A stretch of DNA of 28,589 nt from an uncultured Clostridia bacterium (GCA_934132805.1 CAKPAB010000013.1:1-28589); one strand, 5' to 3'. Shown: positions 1 through 8,124, counted from the stretch's first letter. Notes: generated from the letters alone by a model not told the origin. Made by a program: numbers and translations.

Positions 1-476
1 ACTACATCAAATTTTTGTGTTGTTTTTCCATTTTCTTTATGCACCTTGTATGCATATCTTGGTATCCATACCCACATGCTTCCGTCTTCTGTCTCCGCAT
101 TAGCCCATTGTTTGCTATCATAATTATACCAATTTTCATCACCACTTGTTGTCTCTACCATTTTGCCTTCTGTACTATCTGTTGGCTCTTGAAATTTTAT
201 TGCACTCATTCCTTGCATTAAAATTGGAATATTTACCTTTTGGCTATTGTTCCAATTTCCATTTGATTTTTCCATTTCTTCTTCATATTGACTTAATAGA
301 CTTTGTTCATTTCTTTGTGCTTGTTCTGTTTTTTCTTTTGCCTCTTTTGCTTTTTCAAAAATTCCTGTATTAGTCAATGTTGCTATTGATATTCCCGCTA
401 ATATCAATAAAATAATTATAGTTAATACTAACGCAACTAATGTTATTCCTTTATTTGATTTTTCTTTTGCTTTCAT
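1..476 (-). CDS. Prepilin-like surface protein, partial (C-terminus beyond window)
   Basis: Open frame from ATG at 476 down to the window edge with no stop, preceded by a good ribosome site (AGGAGG, 482-487). The N-terminus is a short basic stretch, then KGITLVALVLT and a single hydrophobic helix, the layout of a type IV prepilin cleavage/methylation segment with cleavage expected after the Gly. The usual Glu at mature position 5 is replaced by Ala (ITLVA instead of FTLIE). The helix leads into a charged helical stretch rich in Lys/Glu/Gln, then a more globular part containing WVWIPRYAYK, a segment I associate with secreted or pseudopilin-like proteins of gut Clostridia. It is probably exported and membrane-anchored or assembled outside the cell. 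No other pilus gene is visible. The family call rests on the N-terminus; the function is unknown. Confidence 0.7.
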   Translation of the reverse strand, partial: MKAKEKSNKGITLVALVLTIIILLILAGISIATLTNTGIFEKAKEAKEKTEQAQRNEQSLLSQYEEEMEKSNGNWNNSQKVNIPILMQGMSAIKFQEPTDSTEGKMVETTSGDENWYNYDSKQWANAETEDGSMWVWIPRYAYKVHKENGKTTQKFDV

Positions 477-525
477 AATTTTCCTCCTAAATTTTTTTCT
501 AATGTAGAATTTTCTTACTATAAAT

Positions 526-554
526 ATACTAACATAAAAAAAATAAATATGCAA
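526..554 (-). promoter_or_regulatory. Sigma-A promoter of the prepilin-like gene
   Basis: Read on the minus strand: -35 TTGCAT (549-554), 17-bp spacer, -10 TAGTAT (526-531) preceded by TG one base upstream, i.e. an extended -10. It lies about 50 bp upstream of the start codon at 476. Judged by eye from the consensus. Confidence 0.5.
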
Positions 555-640
555 TGCTTTTGTCAGGTATTTTTTATAACATTTTTGTGCGACAATTATT
601 AATATAAATAATCAATTTTTATAAAAATGGAGGAATAATT

Positions 641-853
641 ATGTTTGAAGTAACAAAATACAAAAAAAGTAATGTAAAAATTTCTATAAGATTGCCAGAA
701 AATATGAATGACACCTTAAAAAAAATTGCCAAAAAGGAAAATATGAGTTTTAACAATGTTATTGTAAGTTGTATACAAAATTCATTAGATGAAATGGATT
801 TGAATAAATATAAAGATATAGAAATTTCAGATTCTAAAGAACTTAAAGTTTAA
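641..853 (+). CDS. Small ribbon-helix-helix-like DNA-binding protein
   Basis: 70 codons with GGAGG at 629-633, seven bases before the ATG. Residues about 12-50 read as a short beta strand (VKISIRLPENM) followed by two helices (NDTLKKIAKKENMSFNNVIVSCIQNSL). This is the Arc/MetJ/CopG pattern in which the strand dimerises and contacts DNA. The C-terminal 20 residues are acidic and polar. Such proteins are often antitoxins or plasmid/prophage regulators, but no toxin-sized gene is adjacent: the neighbour is a convergent P-type ATPase. It is one of only two plus-strand genes here. The fold assignment is inferred from the pattern; the target is unknown. Confidence 0.7.
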   Translation: MFEVTKYKKSNVKISIRLPENMNDTLKKIAKKENMSFNNVIVSCIQNSLDEMDLNKYKDIEISDSKELKV

Positions 854-887
854 TGTAAAAATTTTTATGTTTTCATGCTAAATATTT

Positions 888-930
888 AAAAAAGCACATA
901 TAACATTTTTTAGTTATATTGTGCTTTTTT
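888..930. terminator. Bidirectional intrinsic terminator
   Basis: An A-run, then GCACATATAAC, a short T-rich loop, GTTATATTGTGC and a T-run. The arms pair except for one bulged base. A-tract on the left and T-tract on the right let it serve both convergent genes: the ribbon-helix-helix gene and the P-type ATPase. Confidence 0.85.
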
Positions 931-942
931 CAGTTTTATTTT

Positions 943-3669
943 TTATTCTTCACTACCATTAATTTTAAATAGCTTAAACATTTCAACAATAACAATTGGT
1001 CCAAATACTAAGCAAATAAGTTCAATGATATTTTCAGTTGGTAAAACTGGAATACTAAATATTTCTCTTAAACCAGGAATTAATAAAATAACAAATACAA
1101 GCAATGCAGACGCAACAACTGCTCCTATTAATTTCATATTATTAAATATTCCTGTTTTAAATATTGATCTTCTATTATTTCTTACATTAAATACATGTGT
1201 TAATTCTGAAAGTGCCAAAGTTACAAATGCCATAGTTTGCCCAACTTCTATTTTTGACTGGTCAAGTGTTAAACCATTTATAGGTGTTTTTGTTGTTCCA
1301 AGCCCTATCATAAATGCAGCAAGTGTAAGTCCACCTATCATCACGCCTTGATATATAACTCTCCATGTCATTCCTTTTGTGAATACGCCTTTACCTGGTT
1401 TTACTGGTTTTCTCTCCATTATATCTCTATTTGCTGGGTCAAACGCTAAAGCTAATGCAGGTAATGAGTCTGTTACTAAATTTATCCATAAGATATGAAT
1501 TGGTAGTAATATTTCCAAACTATTGATGTCTGTTATTCCAAACCATTTGCTAAATAATGGTGTTAATAATGTTGCAAAAAATAGTACTATTATCTCTCCA
1601 ACATTGCTTGAAAGCAAGAATTGAATTACTTTTAAAATATTGTCATATATTCTTCTTCCTTCTTCTACTGCTGATACAACTGTTGCAAAGTTGTCATCTG
1701 TTAAAATTACATCTGCTGCTTCTTTTGCTACATCAGTTCCAACAATTCCCATTGCACAACCAATATCTGCTTTTTTAAGTGCAGGACTGTCATTAACTCC
1801 ATCACCTGTCATGGCAACAACTTCACCATTTTTTTGCCATGCATTTACAATTCTAACTTTGTGTTCTGGAGAAACCCTAGCATAAACTGAATATTTTCTA
1901 ACATTTTGTATTAATTCTTCATCTGTCATTTGTTCAAGTTCTGCACCTGTTATTGCTTCGTCATCATCCTCAAGAATTCCCAATTTTTTAGCAATTGCTG
2001 TTGCAGTGATTTTATGGTCACCTGTAATCATTACAACTTTTATTCCTGCTGTTTTACATTTTTCAACTGCAACCTTTGCCTCTTCTCTTGGTGGGTCTAT
2101 CATACCAACCATTCCTATAAATATCAAGTCATTCTCTATTGTTGCCATTTCTTCTTTTGATGGAATATGGTCAATTTCTTTATATGCACATCCCAATACT
2201 CTTAAAGCGTCTTTTGCCATTTCTTCATTTTTTTCTCTTATTTTATTTACGTATTCACCTATATTTTGATGAACTTCATTATTTATTTCATATGCAGAAC
2301 ATCTTTTTAATAATTCATCTATTCCACCTTTTGTAAATACTACATATTTTCCATTTAATTGATTTACTGTTGTCATTAATTTTCTGTCTGAGTCAAATGG
2401 TATTTCTTGAACTCTAGGTGCTCTATCATATAAACTAGGGTCAAAACTTAATTTAAATGCCATATCAACTAATGCAGTTTCAGTTGGATCACCTGTTAAA
2501 GTTCCGTCTTGTGATATTTTTGTGTCATTACATAGCATATTTGCATATACTATTTTTTTTAATTCTTCATCAATTTCATCTTCTTGTATATTGTCCATGT
2601 TTCTGATTGCTTCATTCCAGTAAATTTTTTCTACTGTCATTTTGTTTTGTGTTAATGTTCCTGTTTTATCTGAGCATATAACTGTACTGCTTCCAAGTGT
2701 TTCAACTGCAGGTAGTCTTTTAACAATTGCATTCTTTTTTACCATTTTTTGAACACCAATTGCTAAAACAATTGTTGATACTGCTGCCAACCCTTCTGGT
2801 ATTGCTGCAACTGCCAATGAAACTGCTGTCATAAACATTTGAATTGGCTCTTTTCCTTGTATTAAACCAACTACAAATATTACTACACAAATTATTAATG
2901 CTGCAATTCCCAATGTTTTTCCTAATTTGTTTAATTTTTGTTGTAAAGGTGTTTCTTGTTTTTCTGTTGAATTTATCATTCCAGCTATTTTTCCAACCTC
3001 TGTTGTCATTCCTGTTTCTACAACAATTCCTTTTCCTCTACCATATGTTACTAAACTTGAAGAAAATAACATATTTTTTCTATCACCAATACCGATTTCT
3101 GCCTCTTCAATAATTTCAGAAGTTTTTTCAACTGGTACAGATTCTCCCGTTAATGAACTTTCTTGTGATTTCAAATTTGCTTCTTCTACAATTCTCAAGT
3201 CTGCAGGAATATAATCACCTGTATCAAGAATTACTAAATCACCTGGTACTAGTTCTTTTGCAGGAATAACTTGTAGTTTCCCATTTCTTACAACTTTTGA
3301 TGCATGGTCACTTAATTTTTGTAAAGCCTCTAATGATTTTTCGGCCTTGCTTTCTTGTGCTACTCCTATTATTGCATTTACAAGAACAACTATTAAAATT
3401 ATTATTGTATCAGTCATTCCCTCTCCTTGTTGTATTCCAACTACGCCTGATACAATTGCAGCAATTATTAATACTATGATTGAAAAGTCTTTAAATTGGT
3501 CTAAAAATCTTTGCAATATTGTTTTCTTTTTACCTGCTTGTAGTTCATTGTATCCTTTTTTCTCTCTTATTTTTGCAATTTGGTCTTCTTTTAGTCCTTT
3601 TTCTCTGTGTGTTTCCAACTCTTTTTCGATTTCTTCTACTTCTTTGTTAAACCATTTTTTTCTTTCCAT
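943..3669 (-). CDS. P-type (P2A) cation-transporting ATPase, Ca2+/Mn2+ type
   Basis: 908-residue membrane pump that exports divalent cations using ATP. Visible motifs in order: TGES (174-177, dephosphorylation loop), PEGL in M4 (291-294), CSDKTGTLT with phosphorylated Asp334, KGG (447-449, nucleotide site), TGD (549-551), TGDGVND (621-627). Ion-site residues of SERCA-like pumps are present: Asn689 and Glu692 in M5 (SSNVGE), Asn730 and Asp734 in M6 (INLVTDSLP), and a Glu in M8 (LSELTHVFN). So both sites of the two-ion enzymes look intact, unlike LMCA1 of Listeria, where the M5 Glu is Arg. Length and the ten-helix layout fit the family. The gene stands alone behind a leader resembling a manganese riboswitch, so Mn2+ export is at least as likely as Ca2+ export. 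PEGLA replaces the common PEGLP. Confidence 0.93.
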   Translation of the reverse strand: MERKKWFNKEVEEIEKELETHREKGLKEDQIAKIREKKGYNELQAGKKKTILQRFLDQFKDFSIIVLIIAAIVSGVVGIQQGEGMTDTIIILIVVLVNAIIGVAQESKAEKSLEALQKLSDHASKVVRNGKLQVIPAKELVPGDLVILDTGDYIPADLRIVEEANLKSQESSLTGESVPVEKTSEIIEEAEIGIGDRKNMLFSSSLVTYGRGKGIVVETGMTTEVGKIAGMINSTEKQETPLQQKLNKLGKTLGIAALIICVVIFVVGLIQGKEPIQMFMTAVSLAVAAIPEGLAAVSTIVLAIGVQKMVKKNAIVKRLPAVETLGSSTVICSDKTGTLTQNKMTVEKIYWNEAIRNMDNIQEDEIDEELKKIVYANMLCNDTKISQDGTLTGDPTETALVDMAFKLSFDPSLYDRAPRVQEIPFDSDRKLMTTVNQLNGKYVVFTKGGIDELLKRCSAYEINNEVHQNIGEYVNKIREKNEEMAKDALRVLGCAYKEIDHIPSKEEMATIENDLIFIGMVGMIDPPREEAKVAVEKCKTAGIKVVMITGDHKITATAIAKKLGILEDDDEAITGAELEQMTDEELIQNVRKYSVYARVSPEHKVRIVNAWQKNGEVVAMTGDGVNDSPALKKADIGCAMGIVGTDVAKEAADVILTDDNFATVVSAVEEGRRIYDNILKVIQFLLSSNVGEIIVLFFATLLTPLFSKWFGITDINSLEILLPIHILWINLVTDSLPALALAFDPANRDIMERKPVKPGKGVFTKGMTWRVIYQGVMIGGLTLAAFMIGLGTTKTPINGLTLDQSKIEVGQTMAFVTLALSELTHVFNVRNNRRSIFKTGIFNNMKLIGAVVASALLVFVILLIPGLREIFSIPVLPTENIIELICLVFGPIVIVEMFKLFKINGSEE

Positions 3670-3821
3670 ACTAATTCCTCCAACTTTAGAGATTTTGTAT
3701 GATGACCAAAAAATTCCTTTTTTATTCTGGAATTAATGTCTTTCACTCAAAATCCATTTTTATTTTTTACCAATTTTGTTATAGTTATGCACATAAAACA
3801 AATTCATTAATTGATAATATT

Positions 3822-3900
3822 TTTTATAATAAAAGTAAGACTTTTAAAAGAAATCTTATAACATAGCTTTATGCTAAAATTTCTTTTAAAAGTCTCACTT
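3822..3900 (-). terminator. Regulated terminator hairpin in the P-type ATPase leader
   Basis: Arms 3833-3854 and 3879-3900 pair over 22 bp with one mismatch (17 bp perfect at 3838-3854/3879-3895). The 24-nt loop contains its own small TAGC/GCTA stem. On the minus strand it is followed by CTTTTATTATA, a weak U-tract. The 5' arm contains GAGACTTTTAAA, which is also the 3' strand of the aptamer's closing helix, so the two structures exclude each other. Confidence 0.7.
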
Positions 3901-3983
3901 ACTTAATTTATTTTAAGCTTACTAACCAGATAATTTCTTATCGCGACTGTTGACTAGTAATTTAAAGCTACTCCCTTTTAAAT
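3885..3983 (-). promoter_or_regulatory. Candidate yybP-ykoY (Mn2+) riboswitch aptamer
   Basis: In the RNA sense, the 5' side reads UUUAAAAGGGAGUAGC. GGGAGUAG (3975-3968) matches the conserved GGGGAGUAG loop of the yybP-ykoY family. The 3' side has GAGACUUUUAAA, matching the family's AGAC followed by the closing strand, so UUUAAAAG pairs with CUUUUAAA to form P1. Between them are a helix pairing UUACUA with UAGUAA, a perfect GAUAA-GAAA-UUAUC hairpin, and a CUUAA/UUAAG hairpin. The family senses Mn2+ and commonly controls cation-transporting P-type ATPases; such an ATPase lies about 215 bp downstream. The 3' P1 strand overlaps the terminator hairpin, consistent with an ON switch. The call is from motif recognition by eye. 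Confidence 0.75.
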
Positions 3984-3988
3984 ATTTT

Positions 3989-4017
3989 ATTGTATTATTT
4001 ATTGCATTATTTTAGAA
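3989..4017 (-). promoter_or_regulatory. Possible promoter of the riboswitch-ATPase transcript
   Basis: Minus strand: TTCTAA (4012-4017), 17-bp spacer, TACAAT (3989-3994). The -35 is poor (3/6) and the -10 good (5/6). Transcription would start at about 3983, exactly where the aptamer begins, which supports the placement. Confidence 0.4.
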
Positions 4018-4067
4018 CTATTTTTCTTATAAATATTAGTTTTTCAGTATTCTAAAAAAATAATATT

Positions 4068-4142
4068 TGGTGACCCCTACGGGAATCGAACCCATGATTC
4101 CACCTTGAGAGGGTGGCGTCTTAACCGCTTGACCAAGGGGCC
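4068..4142 (-). tRNA. tRNA-Glu (anticodon CTC)
   Basis: Reading the minus strand: acceptor GGCCCCT pairs with AGGGGTC (one G-U), then A and an encoded CCA. The D arm has TTGGTCAAGCGG. The anticodon stem CCACC/GGTGG encloses loop CTCTCAA, giving anticodon CTC (codon GAG). The T arm contains GGTTCGATTCC. All cloverleaf elements are present. It is a single tRNA between Mini-RNase III and the ATPase leader. The more usual Glu tRNA has TTC, so this is the second Glu isoacceptor. Confidence 0.95.
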
Positions 4143-4160
4143 ACATAAGTAACTTTAATA

Positions 4161-4189
4161 TTTATACCATTTTTTTTGTGTTTAGTCAA
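4161..4189 (-). promoter_or_regulatory. Promoter of tRNA-Glu
   Basis: Minus strand: -35 TTGACT (4184-4189), exact 17-bp spacer, TGG then -10 TATAAA (4161-4166), an extended -10. It places transcription start roughly 12 bp before the tRNA. The -35 overlaps the stop codon of the upstream Mini-RNase III gene. Confidence 0.75.
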
Positions 4190-4536
4190 GCAGTTTTTTG
4201 TAAAATTTCTTTTAATCTATCATTTTGTTTTGTTAAATATAAGTACCCAATTAAAGCTTCAAATGCTGTTGAATACATATAATCTTGAACATTAGCATTT
4301 TTAGGTAAATGATGATTTTCTGCATTTCTACCTCTTCTTACAATATCTTTTTCTTTCTCGTTTAAATCATCATATATATTTTTTAATGTTTCTGCTTGCG
4401 CTTGTGCTTTAACATGTTTTATTGCTTCAATATGTAATGCATGTGGCTTTAATTTTGTTTCATTTACTAATTTTGTTCTTATATATAATTCGTACACACA
4501 GTCTCCAACATATGCCCATGTTAGTGGTGGCATCAT
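4186..4536 (-). CDS. mrnC: Mini-ribonuclease III (5' end frameshifted)
   Basis: Mini-III is a dimeric RNase III catalytic domain without a double-stranded-RNA-binding domain that matures 23S rRNA in Firmicutes. The 116 residues from ATG 4536 include AYVGD (catalytic Asp region, residues 8-12), the family's R-G-R-N-A segment, the PKNANVQDY loop and STAFEALIGYLYL with the second acidic site. The family normally carries about 15-20 residues before the PL-AY-GD block; here these lie in another frame (see 4537-4582). The internal ATG has only a weak purine-rich site upstream. Upstream of rbgA's 3' end by 70 bp, so the two form a ribosome-biogenesis pair. The catalytic core looks intact; whether the protein is made depends on the frameshift. 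Confidence 0.85.
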   Translation of the reverse strand: MMPPLTWAYVGDCVYELYIRTKLVNETKLKPHALHIEAIKHVKAQAQAETLKNIYDDLNEKEKDIVRRGRNAENHHLPKNANVQDYMYSTAFEALIGYLYLTKQNDRLKEILQKTA

Positions 4537-4582
4537 GTTTACTTCTTGTTCATCTTTTTTTAATTCTATAAAGCCGTTCCAT
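4537..4582 (-). other. Probable authentic start of Mini-RNase III, out of frame by one base
   Basis: ATG at 4582 has an excellent ribosome site, AAGGAG (4589-4594), six bases upstream. It reads MERLYRIKKR and then stops at TGA. Removing one A from the seven-A run at 4555-4561 gives MERLYRIKKDEQEVN joined directly to the Mini-III frame, the expected N-terminus. Either a real +1 frameshift, a slippage site, or a homopolymer sequencing error. Confidence 0.7.
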
Positions 4583-4653
4583 ATTTTTCTCCTTCCGCTT
4601 ATCTAAATTTTAAATTTTTCTGCTAAATTTTACGTTTTATTTGTCTATAATAT

Positions 4654-5607
4654 TTATGGTTTTTCTATTGTTATTTTTCCTAATTTTCCATTTTTGAATT
4701 CGTCTATTATCATTCTTGATGTTTTTTCTTCATCAATTCTTCCTCCAGACATTATGCATCCTCTTTTTTTGCCTATTTCAAGCATAATTTCATAAATATT
4801 ATTGTTTTCTGGTTGGTCTCGTTTTAATGTTTGTTCCACGTAGCTTTCTTCAAGTTTGTATCTTTCGCATAATCTTTTTCTGTAATTTTCTAATAAAAAT
4901 TTTGTTAATTGATATGCGATTTCTATTTTGTCTAATATTTCTTCTTTTATTGTTCCTGTAAAGCATAGATGTAATGCTACTTCTTCACTTTCAAATTTTG
5001 GCCATAATACTCCTGGTGTGTCTAATAATTCTATTTTTTCGTTTATGCGTATCCATTGTTTTTGCCTTGTTACACCTGGTTTATTTCCTACCCCTGCTGT
5101 TGTTCTTTTTGATATTCTGTTTATAAATGATGATTTTCCTACATTTGGTATTCCTAATATCATTGCTCTTATTTTTCTTCCTGTTCTTCCTTTTTCAGCA
5201 TTTGTTTCTAAGTCTACTTGCATTATTTTTTCTACCTGTCTGATACATTCTTCTATTCCTCTTCCTGAGTTTGAGTCTACTAGTACTGCTGGTATGTTTT
5301 TATTTTTGAAGTATTCTATCCATTGCTTGTTTTGATTGTCGTCTGATAGGTCACATTTGTTTAGTACTATTATTTTCTTTTTATTTTTTGTTATTTCTGC
5401 TATATTGGGGTTTTGACTTGATATTGGTATTCTTGCGTCTAATAATTCTATTACTATGTCTATTAGTTTTAGGTCTTGTATTATTTGTTTTTTTGTTTTT
5501 GCCATATGACCTGGGTACCAGTTAATTGAAATTTTGGACAAATTTTTTTCGTTATTATTATTTTCTCTTTTTTCTTGTCTCGCTTTTCTTTTTTGATACA
5601 TGTCCAT
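4654..5607 (-). CDS. rbgA: Ribosome biogenesis GTPase RbgA/YlqF
   Basis: Circularly permuted GTPase needed for late assembly of the 50S subunit. The motif order is permuted as expected: WYPGHMAK (30-37), then G4 NKCD (83-86), SNSGRG (G5-like), G1 GIPNVGKS (152-159), G2 around Thr180 (KPGVTRQKQW) and G3 DTPG (196-199). The C-terminal RNA-binding domain follows, ending in a basic tail. Length (317) is slightly above the usual ~285 because of a 29-residue Lys/Asn/Glu-rich N-terminal extension. GGAAG about 10 bases before the ATG supports this start. Cotranscribed with Mini-RNase III. Confidence 0.95.
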   Translation of the reverse strand: MDMYQKRKARQEKRENNNNEKNLSKISINWYPGHMAKTKKQIIQDLKLIDIVIELLDARIPISSQNPNIAEITKNKKKIIVLNKCDLSDDNQNKQWIEYFKNKNIPAVLVDSNSGRGIEECIRQVEKIMQVDLETNAEKGRTGRKIRAMILGIPNVGKSSFINRISKRTTAGVGNKPGVTRQKQWIRINEKIELLDTPGVLWPKFESEEVALHLCFTGTIKEEILDKIEIAYQLTKFLLENYRKRLCERYKLEESYVEQTLKRDQPENNNIYEIMLEIGKKRGCIMSGGRIDEEKTSRMIIDEFKNGKLGKITIEKP

Positions 5608-5677
5608 TTTTATTCACTTCCTTTCATTTATTTTTATTCTTGTACATATTGGTTTGCTCTTTTTTATTGATTAAATG

Positions 5678-5708
5678 CAAAATAGCAGAATCTTAATCTG
5701 CTATTTTG
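5678..5708 (-). terminator. Hairpin terminator after pnp
   Basis: Perfect 12-bp stem CAAAATAGCAGA/TCTGCTATTTTG (5678-5689, 5697-5708) with a 7-nt loop, 34 bp past the pnp stop. The U-tract is embedded in the 3' arm (UAUUUUGCAUUU), so termination is probable rather than certain. Confidence 0.6.
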
Positions 5709-5742
5709 GCTTCTATGTTAACTATATTTTTTCCATCTTGAC

Positions 5743-7845
5743 TTATTTTTCTAAAATAGCTGTCAAATTAACTCTCCCTTGGTCATCTATATCTGTAACT
5801 TTTACAGTTACTTTATCTCCAACGTGAAGAACATCTTCAACTTTCTTGATTCTTTCTTTTGAAATTTTAGAAATGTGTAATAATCCTTCTTTTCCAGCTA
5901 CACCTAAATCAACAAATGCTCCAAAGTTCATTATTCTTGTAACTGTTCCAAGATAAATTCCACCAACTTCTACATCTCTAACAATATCTTCTATCATATC
6001 TAATGCTTCGTTAGCTTTTTCAGAATCATTTGAATAAATCATTACTTGTCCATCTTCTTCGATGTCTATTTTAACACCTGTTGCATCAATTATTTTGTTT
6101 ATAGTTTCTCCACCTTTTCCGATTACATCTTTGATTTTTTCAACTTTTATTTTTGTTGATACTATTCTTGGTGCATATTTTGATATTTCTTTTCTTGGCT
6201 CTGAAATTACTGGCGCCATTATATCTTCTAAGATATGTTTTCTAGCTACTCTTGTTCTAGCAAAAGCTTCTTCAATAATTTGGTATGATAATCCGTCAAC
6301 TTTGATGTCAACTTGGATTGCTGTTATACCTTTTTCTGTTCCACCAACTTTGAAGTCCATATCTCCGAAGAAATCTTCTAGTCCTTGGATATCTGTTAAC
6401 ATTACATAGTCATTTTCGTCATTAGGATTTGTTACAAGTCCTGTTGATATACCTGCAACTGGTCTCTTAATTGGTACCCCCGCTGCCATTAATGATAATG
6501 TACTTCCACATATACTTGCTTGTGATGTTGAACCATTTGATGATAATACTTCTGATACAACTCTTATTGCATATGGAAATTCTTCTTTTGAAGGTAGTAC
6601 TGGAACTAATGCTTTTTCTGCTAATGCTCCATGTCCTATTTCTCTTCTTCCTGGTCCTCTTGGTGGTCTTGCTTCACCTACGCTGTAACTTGGGAAATTA
6701 TATTGATGCATATATCTTTTTGATTCTTCTGTATCAATTCCGTCTAATGTTTGTTCTTCACTTATCATTCCTAATGTTGTTACTGAAAGTACTTGTGTTT
6801 GACCTCTTGTAAATAATGCACTTCCGTGTACACGAGGTAATAAGTCTATTTCACATGATAATGGTCTTATTTCGTCTATTGCTCTGCCATCAACTCTTTT
6901 ATGTTCATAGAATATCATATCTCTTACTGTCTTTTTCTCTAATTTGTAAATTGCTTCTCCAATATCTGATTTATGTTCTTCTGCTGCTTCTTCTCCAAAT
7001 TTTTCGGCATAGCTCAAAGCTATTTTGTCAGATACTGTTGCTACGTTGTTGTCTCTTGTTTCTTTGTCTGCTTCTTGAAGTGCTTGTTTTACGTCTTCTG
7101 CAAAGTTTGCTTCTATAAATTCATATACATCATGATCAACTGTAAATGATTTGTATTCAAATTTTGGTTTTCCGATTTCTTCTTTCATTTTTTCAATGAA
7201 TTTACAAATCTTTTTAATTTCTGCATGTCCTTCTTTTATTGCTTCTAACATAACATCATCTGGAACTTCGTTTGCTCCTGCTTCTATCATAGCTATTTTT
7301 TCTTCAGTTCCTGCTACTGTTAATGTTAAGTCAGATACTTTTCTTTGTTCTTCTGTTGGGTTTATAACTATTTTCCCATCAACTAATCCAACGTTTACTG
7401 CTGCTGTTGGTCCACCAAATGGAATATCAGAGATTGATAGTGCAGCTGATGCACCTATCATTGCTGCTACTTCTGGTGAGTTGTCTTGTTCTACTGAAAG
7501 AACTGTTGCAACAACAACTACATCGTTTCTGAAGTCTTTTGGGAATAATGGTCTTAATGGTCTGTCTATTGCTCTTGATGTTAATATAGCTTTGTCACTT
7601 GGTTTTCCTTCTCTTTTTTGGAATGAACCTGGTATTTTTCCAACTGAATATAATTTTTCTTCATAATCTACTGATAGTGGGAAAAAGTCTATTCCATCTC
7701 TTGGCTCTTTTGATGCTGTAACGTTTACCATTACAACTGTGTCTCCATATCTTACTGTTACACTTCCATTTGCTAGTCCTGCAAATTTTCCTGTTTCTAT
7801 TGTTAGTTTTCTTCCTGCTAATTCTGTTTCGTATACTTTAAACAT
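5743..7845 (-). CDS. pnp: Polyribonucleotide nucleotidyltransferase (PNPase)
   Basis: Phosphorolytic 3'-5' exoribonuclease, trimeric, acting in mRNA turnover. From the conserved start MFKVYETELAGRKLTIETG the protein has 700 residues, the family norm. Order: first RNase PH domain, all-helical linker, second RNase PH domain (MHQYNFPSYSVGEARPPRGP; FGDMDFKVGGTEKGITA with the metal-binding acidic residues), KH domain with IGKGG (576-579), S1 domain (628-698, GGIYLGTVTRIMNFGAFVDL). Start 7845 is chosen by homology and a GGAG site 11 bases upstream. An in-frame ATG at 7902 with GGAC upstream would add 19 residues (MFEFIKKWCKKEEKGEKNS). It lies downstream of rpsO, the usual order, but a terminator and ~280 bp separate them. 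Confidence 0.97.
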   Translation of the reverse strand: MFKVYETELAGRKLTIETGKFAGLANGSVTVRYGDTVVMVNVTASKEPRDGIDFFPLSVDYEEKLYSVGKIPGSFQKREGKPSDKAILTSRAIDRPLRPLFPKDFRNDVVVVATVLSVEQDNSPEVAAMIGASAALSISDIPFGGPTAAVNVGLVDGKIVINPTEEQRKVSDLTLTVAGTEEKIAMIEAGANEVPDDVMLEAIKEGHAEIKKICKFIEKMKEEIGKPKFEYKSFTVDHDVYEFIEANFAEDVKQALQEADKETRDNNVATVSDKIALSYAEKFGEEAAEEHKSDIGEAIYKLEKKTVRDMIFYEHKRVDGRAIDEIRPLSCEIDLLPRVHGSALFTRGQTQVLSVTTLGMISEEQTLDGIDTEESKRYMHQYNFPSYSVGEARPPRGPGRREIGHGALAEKALVPVLPSKEEFPYAIRVVSEVLSSNGSTSQASICGSTLSLMAAGVPIKRPVAGISTGLVTNPNDENDYVMLTDIQGLEDFFGDMDFKVGGTEKGITAIQVDIKVDGLSYQIIEEAFARTRVARKHILEDIMAPVISEPRKEISKYAPRIVSTKIKVEKIKDVIGKGGETINKIIDATGVKIDIEEDGQVMIYSNDSEKANEALDMIEDIVRDVEVGGIYLGTVTRIMNFGAFVDLGVAGKEGLLHISKISKERIKKVEDVLHVGDKVTVKVTDIDDQGRVNLTAILEK

Positions 7846-8124
7846 ACTATTTTTCTCTCCTTTTTCTTCTTTTTTGCACCATTTTTTAATAAATTCAAAC
7901 ATTTTCTTGTCCTTTCTCTTTGCTTTGTTAATGGCATTCAGCTATAATTAAAAGCAAAACATTTAATTTTTTGAGCCGCATTTAGATTGTAACCTCTATA
8001 ATATTCTGGTTTTTATTTTTAGCATTTCTAAACTTGCCCAGTACATTATACAAGCTACTTACCTAAATTCTTGGCCCATTTTTCAACTAATTTTTTAGTG
8101 TGTTAGTCTTAATTATTCTTTCCA
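7846..8124 (-). other. Intergenic leader of pnp, no gene seen
   Basis: No convincing coding frame. It holds a TATAAT-like -10 at 8045-8050 without a good -35, and scattered short inverted repeats (for example CCAAG and CTTG near 8030-8075) that could structure the pnp leader, where PNPase autoregulation is known in other bacteria. Nothing firmer can be said. Confidence 0.3.

Noticed and set aside
3833..3900. Long inverted repeat read as a mobile MITE
   Set aside because: Its position between the riboswitch-like motifs and the ATPase, and the shared strand with the aptamer's closing helix, explain it better as an expression platform. No target duplication is visible.
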